64,000 nucleotides of DNA, taken from Isoperla grammatica. Taxonomy: Eukaryota > Arthropoda > Insecta > Plecoptera > Perlodidae. The notes beneath the pieces are model-generated. The model did not search any database and had not been told where the DNA came from. It worked only from the letters and a program-made list of their open reading frames with translations. The stretch covers positions 19,935,821 through 19,999,820 of the forward strand of contig OX246749.1 in NCBI GenBank assembly GCA_945910005.1, written 5' to 3'. The translations under genes were made by a program, and so were the position numbers. Below, piece after piece: positions 26,601 through 34,648 of this stretch. Numbering within the stretch: position 1 is the stretch's first letter; each line of letters opens with the position of its first letter.

Positions 26601-29600
26601 TCACAGGACACAGTTTCATTGTTAGCGAGTGATACAGATGGTCTCGGATCTAGTAAGTACACCAGCTGTGACGACACAGTTTCATTGTTAGCGAGTGATA
26701 CAGATGGTCTCGGATCTAGTAAGTACACCAGCTGTGACGACACAGGACACAGTTTCATTGTTAGCGAGTGATACAGATGGTCTCGGATCTAGTAAGTACA
26801 CCAGCTGTGACGTCACAGGACACAGTTTCATTGTTAGCGAGTGATACAGATGGTCTCGGATCAAGTAAGTACACCAGCTGTGACGACACAGTTTCATTGT
26901 TAGCGAGTGATACAGATGGTCTCGGATCTAGTAAGTACACCAGCTGTGACGACACAGTTTCATTGTTAGCGAGTGATACAGATGGTCTCGGATCTAGTAA
27001 GTACACCAGCTGTGACGACACAGTTTCATTGTTAGCGAGTGATACAGATGGTCTCGGATCTAGTAAGTACACCAGCTGTGACGACACAGTTTCATTGTTA
27101 GCGAGTGATACAGATGGTCTCGGATCTAGTAAGTACACCAGCTGTGACGACACAGTTTCATTGTTAGCGAGTGATACAGATGGTCTCGGATCTAGTAAGT
27201 ACACCAGCTGTGACGACACAGTTTCATTGTTAGCGAGTGATACAGATGGTCTCGGATCTAGTAAGTACACCAGCTGTGACGACACAGTTTCATTGTTAGC
27301 GAGTGATACAGATGGTCTCGGATCTAGTAAGTACACCAGCTGTGACGACACAGTTTCATTGTTAGCGAGTGATACAGATGGTCTCGGATCTAGTAAGTAC
27401 ACCAGCTGTGACGACACAGTTTCATTGTTAGCGAGTGATACAGATGGTCCCGGATCTAGTAAGTACACCAGCAGTGACGACACAGTTTCATTGTTAGCGA
27501 GTGATACAGATGGTCTCGGATCTAGTAAGTACACCAGCTGTGACGACACAGTTTCATTGTTAGCGAGTGATACAGATGGTCTCGGATCTAGTAAGTACAC
27601 CAGCTGTGACGACACAGTTTCATTGTTAGCGAGTGATACAGATGGTCTCGGATCTAGTAAGTACACCAGCTGTGACGACACAGTTTCATTGTTAGCGAGT
27701 GATACAGATGGTCTCGGATCTAGTAAGTACACCAGCTGTGACGACACAGGACACAGTTTCATTGTTAGCGAGTGATACAGATGGTCCCGGATCTAGTAAG
27801 TACACCAGCTGTGACGACACAGTTTCATTGTTAGCGAGTGATACAGATGGTCTCGGATCTAGTAAGTACACCAGCTGTGACGTCACAGGACACAGTTTCA
27901 TTGTTAGCGAGTGATACAGATGGTCTCGGATCTAGTAAGTACACCAGCTGTGACGTCACAGGACACAGTTTCATTGTTAGCGAGTGATACAGATGGTCTC
28001 GGATCTAGTAAGTACACCAGCTGTGACGTCACAGGACACAGTTTCATTGTTAGCGAGTGATACAGATGGTCTCGGATCTAGTAAGTACACCAGCTGTGAC
28101 GTCACAGGACACAGTTTCATTGTTAGCGAGTGATACAGATGGTCTCGGATCTAGTAAGTACACCAGCTGTGACGACACAGTTTCATTGTTAGCGAGTGAT
28201 ACAGATGGTCTCGGATCAAGTAAGTACACCAGCTGTGACGACACAGTTTCATTGTTAGCGAGTGATACAGATGGTCTCGGATCTAGTAAGTACACCAGCT
28301 GTGACGACACAGTTTCATTGTTAGCGAGTGATACAGATGGTCTCGTATCTAGTAAGTACACCAGCTGTGACGACACAGTTTCATTGTTAGCGAGTGATAC
28401 AGATGGTCTCGGATCTAGTAAGTACACCAGCTGTGACGACACAGTTTCATTGTTAGCGAGTGATACAGATGGTCTCGGATCTAGTAAGTACACCAGCTGT
28501 GACGACACAGTTTCATTGTTAGCGAGTGATACAGATGGTCTCGGATCTAGTAAGTACACCAGCTGTGACGACACAGTTTCATTGTTAGCGAGTGATACAG
28601 ATGGTCTCGGATCTAGTAAGTACACCAGCTGTGACGACACAGTTTCATTGTTAGCGAGTGATACAGATGGTCTCGGATCTAGTAAGTACACCAGCTGTGA
28701 CGACACAGTTTCATTGTTAGCGAGTGATACAGATGGTCTCGGATCTAGTAAGAACACCAGCTGTGACGACACAGTTTCATTGTTAGCGAGTGATACAGAT
28801 GGTCTCGGATCTAGTAAGTACACCAGCTGTGACGACACAGTTTCATTGTTAGCGAGTGATACAGATGGTCTCGGATCTAGTAAGTACACCAGCTGTGACG
28901 ACACAGGACACAGTTTCATTGTTAGCGAGTGATACAGATGGTCCCGGATCTAGTAAGTACACCAGCTGTGACGACACAGGACACAGTTTCATTGTTAGCG
29001 AGTGATACAGATGGTCTCGGATCAAGTAAGTACACCAGCTGTGACGACACAGTTTCATTGTTAGCGAGTGATACAGATGGTCTCGGATCTAGTAAGTACA
29101 CCAGCTGTGACGACACAGTTTCATTGTTAGCGAGTGATACAGATGGTCTCGGATCTAGTAAGTACACCAGCTGTGACGACACAGGACACAGTTTCATTGT
29201 TAGCGAGTGATACAGATGGTCTCGGATCTAGTAAGTACACCAGCTGTGACGACACAGGACACAGTTTCATTGTTAGCGAGTGATACAGATGGTCTCGGAT
29301 CTAGTAAGTACACCAGCTGTGACGACACAGTTTCATTGTTAGCGAGTGATACAGATGGTCTCGGATCTAGTAAGAACACCAGCTGTGACGACACAGTTTC
29401 ATTGTTAGCGAGTGATACAGATGGTCTCGGATCTAGTAAGTACACCAGCTGTGACGACACAGGACACAGTTTCATTGTTAGCGAGTGATACAGATGGTCT
29501 CGGATCTAGTAAGTACACCAGCTGTGACGACACAGTTTCATTGTTAGCGAGTGATACAGATGGTCTCGGATCTAGTAAGTACACCAGCTGTGACGACACA

Positions 29601-31723
29601 GTTTCATTGTTAGCGAGTGATACAGATGGTCTCGGATCTAGTAAGTACACCAGCTGTGACGACACAGTTTCATTGTTAGCGAGTGATACAGATGGTCTCG
29701 GATCTAGTAAGTACACCAGCTGTGACGACACAGTTTCATTGTTAGCGAGTGATACAGATGGTCTCGGATCTAGTAAGTACACCAGCTGTGACGACACAGG
29801 ACACAGTTTCATTGTTAGCGAGTGATACAGATGGTCTCGGATCTAGTAAGTACACCAGCTGTGACGACACAGTTTCATTGTTAGCGAGTGATACAGATGG
29901 TCTCGGATCTAGTAAGTACACCAGCTGTGACGACACAGTTTCATTGTTAGCGAGTGATACAGATGGTCTCGGATCTAGTAAGTACACCAGCTGTGACGAC
30001 ACAGTTTCATTGTTAGCGAGTGATACAGATGGTCTCGGATCTAGTAAGTACACCAGCTGGGACGACACAGTTTCATTGTTAGCGAGTGATACAGATGGTC
30101 TCGGATCAAGTAAGTACACCAGCTGTGACGACACAGTTTCATTGTTAGCGAGTGATACAGATGGTCTCGGATCTAGTAAGTACACCAGCAGTGACGACAC
30201 AGTTTCATTGTTAGCGAGTGATACAGATGGTCTCGGATCTAGTAAGTACACCAGCTGTGACGACACAGTTTCATTGTTAGCGAGTGATACAGATGGTCTC
30301 GGATCTAGTAAGTACACCAGCTGTGACGACACAGTTTCATTGTTAGCGAGTGATACAGATGGTCTCGGATCTAGTAAGTACACCAGCTGTGACGACACAG
30401 TTTCATTGTTAGCGAGTGATACAGATGGTCTCGGATCAAGTTAGTACACCAGCTGGGACGACACAGTTTCATTGTTAGCGAGTGATACAGATGGTCTCGG
30501 ATCTAGTAAGTACACCAGCTGTGACGACACAGTTTCATTGTTAGCGAGTGATACAGATGGTCTCGGATCTAGTAAGTACACCAGCTGTGACGACACAGTT
30601 TCATTGTTAGCGAGTGATACAGATGGTCTCGGATCTAGTAAGAACACCAGCTGGGACGACACAGTTTCATTGTTAGCGAGTGATACAGATGGTCTCGGAT
30701 CTAGTAAGTACACCAGCTGTGACGACACAGTTTCATTGTTAGCGAGTGATACAGATGGTCTCGGATCTAGTAAGAACACCAGCTGTGACGACACAGTTTC
30801 ATTGTTAGCGAGTGATACAGATGGTCTCGGATCAAGTATGTACACCAGCTGTGACGACACAGTGTATTGTTAGCGAGTGCAGATGTTTGCCTACTAGCGA
30901 TAGTGATGGTGATATTTGGGTTTAACGTCCGACACTTTTGCAAATTTGGCTCATCAAGACGATGAGTGGGCGATACATGAAGATGAAAAAAACGTCACAT
31001 GTCCGAATCAGATGCATTACACATCGGGTGGTCGTCCGCCCAGCAAGGGAGGGCGGGGCCAAGGGGGAGGAGCAATCTTCAGTGGGACAAGGGACAGGGT
31101 CGTCTCTCACGACTAGCAGAGCCAAACTGACTTAGATGCTCTGGTGTTTCCAGCACGAGGCTGTCTGCGTGTCGATGTACAACAGCGACTGGACTGGAGC
31201 CTCGCCGAGCTTCAAGAAGTGCATGCTCGTCATCATGAGTCGAGCCAACGTCCCTCTGGAGGTGAAACCCACGGGGCTCGATTCTCTTTCACGCCAGAAC
31301 TTTGCTCAGGTTAGTGACGTCATCACAAATGTGATTCATACACGTGACGAATGTTTTAATTTCCAAAGGTGCAATTGTGCATTTTTTTAATCTGATTCGT
31401 ACGACTCTCATTAGACTACAATAAGTGTTTTATGTTCACAATCCGTTTTTACAGACATAAAACGATGGATTATGAAGTATTTGCGTCTATCATAGAAGAT
31501 TGCAGAGTGTGGTGAATTTTCTAAGTACCACCGAAAACATACTTCAAAGAGCCAATGCCATAGGATAACCTTGTCCTTACGGTACCGCCTTACTTCTAGA
31601 ATGATGATAACACTGCAAACACAGTTGGTTTACCTGTGTCTGGTTTGTTTCTAGGTGATGAACATTGCTTACAAGATGGTCAACACTCTGAGCACGATGA
31701 CAAAGGGTTCGTTGCGAAACTAG
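2225..31723 (+). CDS. Insect odorant receptor (7tm_6 family), seven-exon gene model
   Basis: Ligand-gated odorant receptor subunit expected in the dendritic membrane of olfactory neurons, working as a cation channel with Orco (family knowledge). Exons: 2225-2309, 2454-2955, 5719-6534, 7246-7345, 11734-11841, 31154-31309, 31655-31723. All introns are GT..AG and every junction phase matches, giving 1836 nt and about 611 residues. Predicted membrane segments lie near residues 73-93, 102-123, 167-187, 219-241, 478-500, 507-529 and a weaker seventh at 579-605. Family hallmarks seen: a GFW motif near the N-terminus, WYPWDT plus SSPAFEI before TM4, NFKILNNKLKNV and IQLHVKLIR flanking loop 2, YNSDW, ASPSFKK, and a LSRQNF..VMNIAYKMVNTLS C-terminus. 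It is about 200 residues longer than usual because of a repeat insertion in intracellular loop 2. The gene spans 29.5 kb, mostly because of a satellite in intron 5. Expression is not demonstrated by sequence. Confidence 0.88.
2454..2955 (+). CDS. Odorant receptor exon 2 (TM1-TM3)
   Basis: Acceptor TTGCTTGCAG ends at 2453; donor GTAAGT begins at 2956. Codes for residues 29-196. It contains three hydrophobic segments: NPWFLITTLTLQVFYLF (TM1), FGTIIHGLQWTVATTAFF (TM2) and SFAAICIYVTFDYCF (TM3), the usual content of this exon in insect ORs. It ends after two bases of a GCN codon, completed by the first base of exon 3. A hAT-like element was inserted only 38 bases downstream of the donor. Confidence 0.88.
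2993..4005. mobile_element. hAT-type non-autonomous DNA element in OR intron 2
   Basis: The ends are inverted: TAGGGATGGG at 2994 and CCCATCCCTA ending at 4005, the terminal sequence style of hAT elements. An 8-bp direct repeat flanks it: ATTTTCCA at 2985-2992 and 4005-4012 in one register, or TTTTCCAY in the other. The 1-kb interior is AT-rich with no transposase frame, so it would depend on a transposase elsewhere. Confidence 0.8.
4071..4119 (+). repeat. GAGTACT heptanucleotide microsatellite
   Basis: About seven tandem GAGTACT units with one GGGTACT variant, in OR intron 2. Confidence 0.9.
4120..5224. other. Intronic DNA, nothing recognised
   Basis: Part of OR intron 2. AT-rich, with a T-run at 4407-4438. 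No open frame with family resemblance, RNA gene or clear repeat boundary seen. Confidence 0.5.
5225..5452. repeat. Near-perfect 228-bp foldback (inverted repeat)
   Basis: The left arm from TATGTCAATAAAATTAAAAT and the right arm ending ATTTTAATTATATTGACATA are reverse complements over about 95 bp each, including CGCCACGTCCTACCTCCATA against TATGGAGGTAGGACGTGGCG. They are separated by a loop of about 40 bp. Only a few mismatches are seen. It is either a MITE-like foldback element or a source of hairpin RNA within the OR pre-mRNA. Confidence 0.88.
5719..6534 (+). CDS. Odorant receptor exon 3 (TM4 and repeat-expanded intracellular loop 2)
   Basis: Acceptor CTCTTTTGTTCCAG ends at 5718; donor ATAAG|GTAAGG at 6535. 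Codes for residues 196-468. It opens with EWYPWDTLSSPAFEITLF, a close match to the conserved WYPFD..SP.YE stretch before TM4, then TM4 (about 219-241) and NFKILNNKLKNV. The C-terminal end LTEAIQLHVKLIR matches the conserved helix before TM5. Between these lie about 200 residues, where ordinary ORs have a few dozen: three 47-residue repeats (289-335, 336-382, 383-429) and an acidic tail. At 816 nt it is unusually long for an OR exon. Both flanks are canonical and the frame is fully open, which argues against an assembly artefact. Confidence 0.85.
5996..6418 (+). repeat. 141-bp coding tandem repeat, three units, inside OR exon 3
   Basis: GAGGTGGTCAGCTC recurs at 6000, 6141 and 6282, an exact 141-base period (47 codons). 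Units 1 and 2 are nearly identical in DNA and protein (LRGGQL..AAPAALSASRVDD..., YEAGNAGSSSRRDGMSLG). Unit 3 is diverged, with acidic replacements (LYEGDDDSTSVREGM). The period keeps the reading frame. The repeat is rich in Gly, Ser and Ala, has no predicted membrane segment, and would sit in the cytoplasm given the inverted OR topology. Confidence 0.9.
6572..6900 (+). mobile_element. tRNA-Gly(UCC)-derived SINE, copy 1
   Basis: The head at 6572-6644 resembles tRNA-Gly: A-box-like TTGGTCCAGTGGTTGCAT, an anticodon loop CTTCCAA (anticodon TCC), B-box-like GGGTTAAAATCCC, ending TTCAGGCA. The acceptor stem does not pair, so it is not a working tRNA. The body (GTGACTTAGGAGCCGTCCTA, TTCGCACTGTCCAATCAC) is shared with 9128-9535. 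It lies in OR intron 3. Confidence 0.7.
6901..7245. other. End of OR intron 3, nothing recognised
   Basis: Non-coding; ends in the exon 4 acceptor. No repeat or gene identified. Confidence 0.5.
7246..7345 (+). CDS. Odorant receptor exon 4 (TM5)
   Basis: Acceptor AATTCGTTGCAG ends at 7245; donor ACG|GTAAGC at 7346. The first base completes an AGG codon split with exon 3. Residues 469-501: YIGLGEKLSNVPLAVLLI followed by a hydrophobic run, matching the LVERLNELFSPVLL.QF TM5 entry of insect ORs. It ends on a whole codon. A 40-bp fragment of an interspersed repeat follows 25 bases later. Confidence 0.88.
7371..7413 (+). repeat. R1 repeat head fragment
   Basis: AACGCTCTGTTTGACGCGTT followed by AGCGAGCGCGTCCATAT, matching the start of the R1 copies at 263 and 35777; the rest of the element is absent. 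Confidence 0.7.
7730..8170 (+). pseudogene. hAT/ZMYM-like transposase C-terminal relic
   Basis: From 7730 a frame reads LQLELRFGDLGKLELLN and FEGYKRKFPQNALEQ, like the part of ZMYM1-like hAT proteins just before the dimerisation domain. At about 8011 the hATC dimerisation domain follows: ELIVTIPATSASTERSFSCL, then KTYARNTMGQSRLSA and, in a shifted frame, IEKELVK. Several stops and at least one frameshift separate the pieces, so it is dead. It lies in OR intron 4, on the same strand as the receptor. Confidence 0.75.
8171..8478. other. Intronic spacer, nothing recognised
   Basis: Between the transposase relic and R1 copy 2. It may include the 3' flank of the former hAT element, but no terminal repeat is evident. 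Confidence 0.4.
8479..9599 (+). repeat. Interspersed repeat R1, copy 2, split by a SINE
   Basis: The body matches 300-930 (TTTCTGGCGAAAAGTTTTC, ACCGCTATCGACAGACATAA). It breaks at about 9127 and resumes at about 9536 with ACAGAACGAAGTGCCATA and the tail GACGCTCGCTTCGCTCGCTT. The R1 head is missing. Confidence 0.7.
9128..9535 (+). mobile_element. tRNA-derived SINE, copy 2, inserted in R1
   Basis: The head AGTGGTTAGCATCTCTGCTT, with B box GGGTTCAAATCCC and the same CTTCCAG anticodon-loop position, matches copy 1. The shared body (GAGCCGTCCTAGCAA, GGTGTTCGCACTGTCCAATC) continues to a tail with AAAGTCCCCCACTAAAAATC. A-rich sequence (AAAAAAACAAA) lies on both sides, as expected for a target duplication. 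Confidence 0.72.
9735..10735 (+). repeat. About 148-bp tandem array, seven units
   Basis: CACAGACGT recurs at 9754, 9901, 10049, 10197, 10349, 10495 and 10643 (periods 146-152). Each unit carries AATCAATTGTCATATT, ATTCATCATAATTAATTAAT and an ATCGAT core, so it is strongly AT-rich. The short reverse-strand frames in it are by-products. It lies in OR intron 4. Confidence 0.9.
10786..11232. mobile_element. Long foldback element with a nested MITE
   Basis: Outer arms: ATTACATGAAAAAAATATAT at the left and ATATATTTTTTTCATGTAAT at the right. The arms continue through GCTTATATTTAAATGCACTA and CGGAAAATAAAAGCG to a short centre near 10915-10945. The right arm is interrupted at about 11026-11168. Without the insert it is a palindrome of about 300 bp. 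Confidence 0.82.
11026..11168. mobile_element. MITE nested in the foldback arm (PIF/Harbinger-like)
   Basis: The terminal inverted repeats share TTTCAATGTCCAGTTAAA and its complement TTTAACTGGACATTGAAA. The outer ends begin GGGCC and end GGGGCA. TTA flanks both sides, and the intact left arm of the host palindrome has a single TTA at this point. A TTA target with GGGCC-like ends suits PIF/Harbinger, but the class is inferred. Confidence 0.68.
11365..11716. repeat. TTA/AAT trinucleotide microsatellite
   Basis: About 350 bp of (ATT)n with a non-repeat gap at 11460-11510. It ends 18 bases before OR exon 5. The Asn- or Ile-rich frames here are by-products. Confidence 0.97.
11734..11841 (+). CDS. 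Odorant receptor exon 5 (TM6), parent of the intron satellite
   Basis: Acceptor ATCTATCTCCCAACAG ends at 11733, directly after a long TTA microsatellite. Exon phase is 0-0, 36 codons, residues 502-537. TM6 is MLLVLVTVFVCTWIILMYLI, followed by VNNAIQMVSDQ, which aligns with the FGN.LI..S region of ORs. The donor GATCAA|GTAAGT at 11842 is the first unit of the 19-kb tandem array. The last ~21 bases of the exon (GATACAGATGGTCTCGGATC) recur in every array unit, so the array was seeded at this exon border. Confidence 0.88.
11842..30880 (+). repeat. 66/73-bp satellite filling OR intron 5, seeded by the exon 5 donor
   Basis: About 280 head-to-tail units. The basic 66-bp unit reads GTAAGTACACCAGCTGTGAC, then GACACAGTTTCATTGTTAGC, then GAGTGATACAGATGGTCTCG and GATCTA. 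The first unit begins at the true exon 5 donor. GATACAGATGGTCTCGGATC is the exon end itself, so each unit copies an exon/intron border with an intact GTAAGT (a few have GTTAGT, GTAAGA or GTATGT). From about 15.35 kb many units are 73 bp through a 7-bp insertion that makes TGACGTCA. The 66-bp period is divisible by three, so long frames stay open on both strands; these are not genes. Confidence 0.97.
30881..31153. other. 3' end of OR intron 5
   Basis: Unique sequence between the array and exon 6, ending with two possible acceptors (31135 and 31153). Contains a G-rich stretch GGGCGGGGCCAAGGGGGAGG at about 31051. Confidence 0.6.
31154..31309 (+). CDS. Odorant receptor exon 6 (conserved SDW motif, start of TM7)
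   Basis: The best acceptor is CTCTGGTGTTTCCAG ending at 31153; an alternative (CTGACTTAG, 31135) would add six codons in the same phase. The donor is CTCAG|GTTAGT at 31310. With the 31154 start, residues 538-589: HEAVCVSMYNSDW, then ASPSFKKCMLVIMSRANVP. This matches the AAYNSDWY..SPSFKKSLL..M.R.Q.P signature of the OR C-terminal domain. The 31154 start gives a spacing from exon 5 closer to other ORs. Confidence 0.87.
31655..31723 (+). CDS. Odorant receptor exon 7 (C-terminus, stop)
   Basis: Acceptor TGTTTCTAG ends at 31654. Codes for VMNIAYKMVNTLSTM and seven more residues, then TAG at 31721-31723. This matches the short last exon of insect ORs, which ends about 20-25 residues after a phase-0 intron in TM7. 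A diverged copy of this exon is the core of the 153-bp array that begins 0.5 kb downstream. No clear AATAAA is seen within 350 bases of the stop. Confidence 0.87.
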   Translation: MMNIAYKMVNTLSTMTKGSLRN

Positions 31724-32098
31724 CTGAATATGCCATTTCCGTGCTGAGGCCATTCCGTGACCTGCTGCAAATCATAGGCTGAGCGTTCCGTTACTTCCTG
31801 AGCCAGCATATCTAGCATCATCGGTTCCATCGAGGGCATCTGCCAGCTTTCACAAATCATGGCGGCGTTTCAAATTTAAATTATTTAAAACTCGTCAAAT
31901 ATTCAGGAATTGTACAATTTCACCTTCACTTACACCATGCTTTGCAGGATTTTATGATCTTTCATTTTGTCCTCGTTTTTATTGGGAAACGATTTGAATA
32001 TTGTTTTTTAAATTTCATTACAAATTTTTAGCGCACTTTTCCTCCATCTTTTCGCTTGTAGGCGTTCCGAAACACTTGACAAAATGTGACGCTAGGAC
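31724..32098. other. Region 3' of the odorant receptor stop
   Basis: Presumed 3' UTR and flank. No canonical AATAAA seen; AT-rich from 31870. Confidence 0.4.
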
Positions 32099-32229
32099 GT
32101 GCTAGCTGATGCTGGAACCCCATCATTTACAGGAGGTTTCGGAATGTACCCTAAGTGCCTCGACCACGACACTACGCGAGGTTTCAGCACTGCCACCACT
32201 GCGGTTGCAGCTGCAGTACGGCACTTGAC

Positions 32230-33740
32230 TCATGTTCACGGTAGGAGAGACTTAATGAATACTGCTTGCAAGATGGTGAACACACTAAGCACGATGGTAT
32301 AGTATAGGTATAGACTCGACACTACGAGGTTTCAACACTGCGGTTGCCGCTGCTGTTCAGTTCGGGCAATAAGACTCTTGACTCATGTTCACGGTAGGAG
32401 AGACTTAATGAATACTGCTTGCAAGATGGTGAACACACTAAGCACGATGGTATAGTATAGGTATAGACTCGACACTACGAGGTTTCAACACTGCGGTTGC
32501 CGCTGCTGTTCAGTTCGGGCAATAAGACTCTTGACTCATGTTCACGGTAGGAGAGACTTAATGAATACTGCTTGCAAGATGGTGAACACACTAAGCACGA
32601 TGGTATAGTATAGGTATAGACTCGACACTACGAGGTTTCAACACTGCGGTTGCCGCTGCTGTTCAGTTCGGGCAATAAGACTCTTGACTCATGTTCACGG
32701 TAGGAGAGACTTAATGAATACTGCTTGCAAGATGGTGAACACACTAAGCACGATGGTATAGTATAGGTATAGACTCGACACTACGAGGTTTCAACACTGC
32801 GGTTGCCGCTGCTGTTCAGTTCGGGCAATAAGACTCTTGACTCATGTTCACGGTAGGCGAGACTTAATGAATACTGCTTGCAAGATGGTGAACACACTAA
32901 GCACGATGGTATAGTATAGGTATAGACTCGACACTACGAGGTTTCAACACTGCGGTTGCCGCTGCTGTTCAGTTCGGGCAATAAGACTCTTGACTCATGT
33001 TCACGGTAGGCGAGACTTAATGAATACTGCTTGCAAGATGGTGAACACACTAAGCACGATGGTATAGTATAGGTATAGACTCGACACTACGAGGTTTCAA
33101 CACTGCGGTTGCCGCTGCTGTTCAGTTCGGGCAATAAGACTCTTGACTCATGTTCACGGTAGGCGAGACTTAATGAATACTGCTTGCAAGATGGTGAACA
33201 CACTAAGCACGATGGTATAGTATAGGTATAGACTCGACACTACGAGGTTTCAACACTGCGGTTGCCGCTGCTGTTCAGTTCGGGCAATAAGACTCTTGAC
33301 TCATGTTCACGATAGGAGAGACTTAATGAATACTGCTTGCAAGATGGTGAACACACTAAGCACGATGGTATAGTATAGGTATAGACTCGACACTACGAGG
33401 TTTCAACACTGCGGTTGCCGCTGCTGTTCAGTTCGGGCAATAAGACTCTTGACTCATGTTCACGGTAGGCGAGACTTAATGAATACTGCTTGCAAGATGG
33501 TGAACACACTAAGCACGATGGTATAGTATAGGTATAGACTCGACACTACGAGGTTTCAACACTGCGGTTGCCGCTGCTGTTCAGTTCGGGCAATAAGACG
33601 CTCGACTCATGTTCACGGTAGGCGAGACTTAATGAATACTGCTTGCAAGATGGTGAACACACTAAGCACGATGGTATAGTATAGGTATAGCAACACTGCG
33701 GTTGCCGCTGCTGTTCAGTTCGAGCAATAAGACTCTCGAC
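32230..33740 (+). repeat. 153-bp tandem array carrying a diverged OR last-exon copy
   Basis: TAGACTCGACACTACGAGG recurs at 32311, 32464, 32617 and on to 33535 at exactly 153 bases, about nine full units plus partial ends. Each unit contains GCAAGATGGTGAACACACTA then AGCACGATG, readable as MNTACKMVNTLSTMV and stop. OR exon 7 reads MNIAYKMVNTLSTM. DNA identity over about 47 bases is near 80 percent by eye. A more diverged leading unit occupies about 32099-32229. No acceptor in the right phase precedes the copies. Confidence 0.9.
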
Positions 33741-34050
33741 TCACAACTAAAGGGAGCAGGCAGGATTGTTTTTTCAAAAGTAACATTTTTTTACAAAAAA
33801 GGTATGTATTAACAATCTTTGTTGTGCTTTAGAACCATAAAAGATAGCTTCCTATCCGTAGATGTGGAGATAATACTCTAAATGTTGCACGTAGTAAATG
33901 GGGAAAACTTGTGGTAAATTACATTCAACTTCATTCTATTTAAAACCTACCGCCCTGTTGTATTTTCGTTCAGGGATCAATAGGATGCACAATGACTAAT
34001 ACTAGTAGTAGTAGTAATATTGAAAAGATGTTTATTAAAGCAAAACATTT
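33741..34050. other. Spacer between two arrays
   Basis: No gene recognised. Contains a TAGTAG microsatellite of five units at about 34000. Confidence 0.5.
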
Positions 34051-34648
34051 CACGGCGTGCTCACTAGACGCCATGGTCAGATCTCTATACCGGATGTCGT
34101 GCTGATCACGGCGTGCTCACTAGACGCCATGGTCAGATCTCTATACCGGATGTCGTGCTGATCACGTCGTGCTCACTAGACGCCGTGGTCAGATCTCTAT
34201 ACCGGATGTCGTGCTGATCACGGCGTGCTCACTAGACGCCATGGTCAGATTCTTATACCGGATGTCGTGCTGATCACGTCGTGCTCACTAGACGCCATGG
34301 TCAGATCTCTATACCGGATGTCGTGCTGATCACGGCGTGCTCACTAGACGCCATGGTCAGATCTCTATACCGGATGTCGTGCTGATCACGACGTGCTTAC
34401 TAGACGCCATGGTCAGATCTCTATACCGGATGTCGTGCTGATCACGGCGTGCTCACTAGACGCCATGGTCAGATCTCTATACCGGATGTCGTGCTGATCA
34501 CGGCGTGCTCACTAGACGCCATGGTCAGATCTCTATACCGGATGTCGTGCTGATCACGGCGTGCTCACTAGACGCCATGGTCAGATCTCTATACCGGATG
34601 TCGTGCTGATCACGGCGTGCTCACTAGACGCCATGGTCAGATCTCTAC
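34051..34648 (+). repeat. 56-bp tandem array, about 10.7 units
   Basis: CACGGCGTGCTCACTAGACG begins units at 34051, 34107, 34163, 34219 and on to 34611 (period 56). Each unit includes CCATGGTCAGATCTCTATAC and CGGATGTCGTGCTGAT. Units differ at few sites, so it is young. Parent sequence not identified. Confidence 0.95.

Noticed and set aside
32099..32302. A 67-codon gene ending MNTACKMVNTLSTMV
   Set aside because: It is the leading unit of the 153-bp array with a diverged OR exon 7 copy. It has no start context, no phase-compatible acceptor and no upstream exons.
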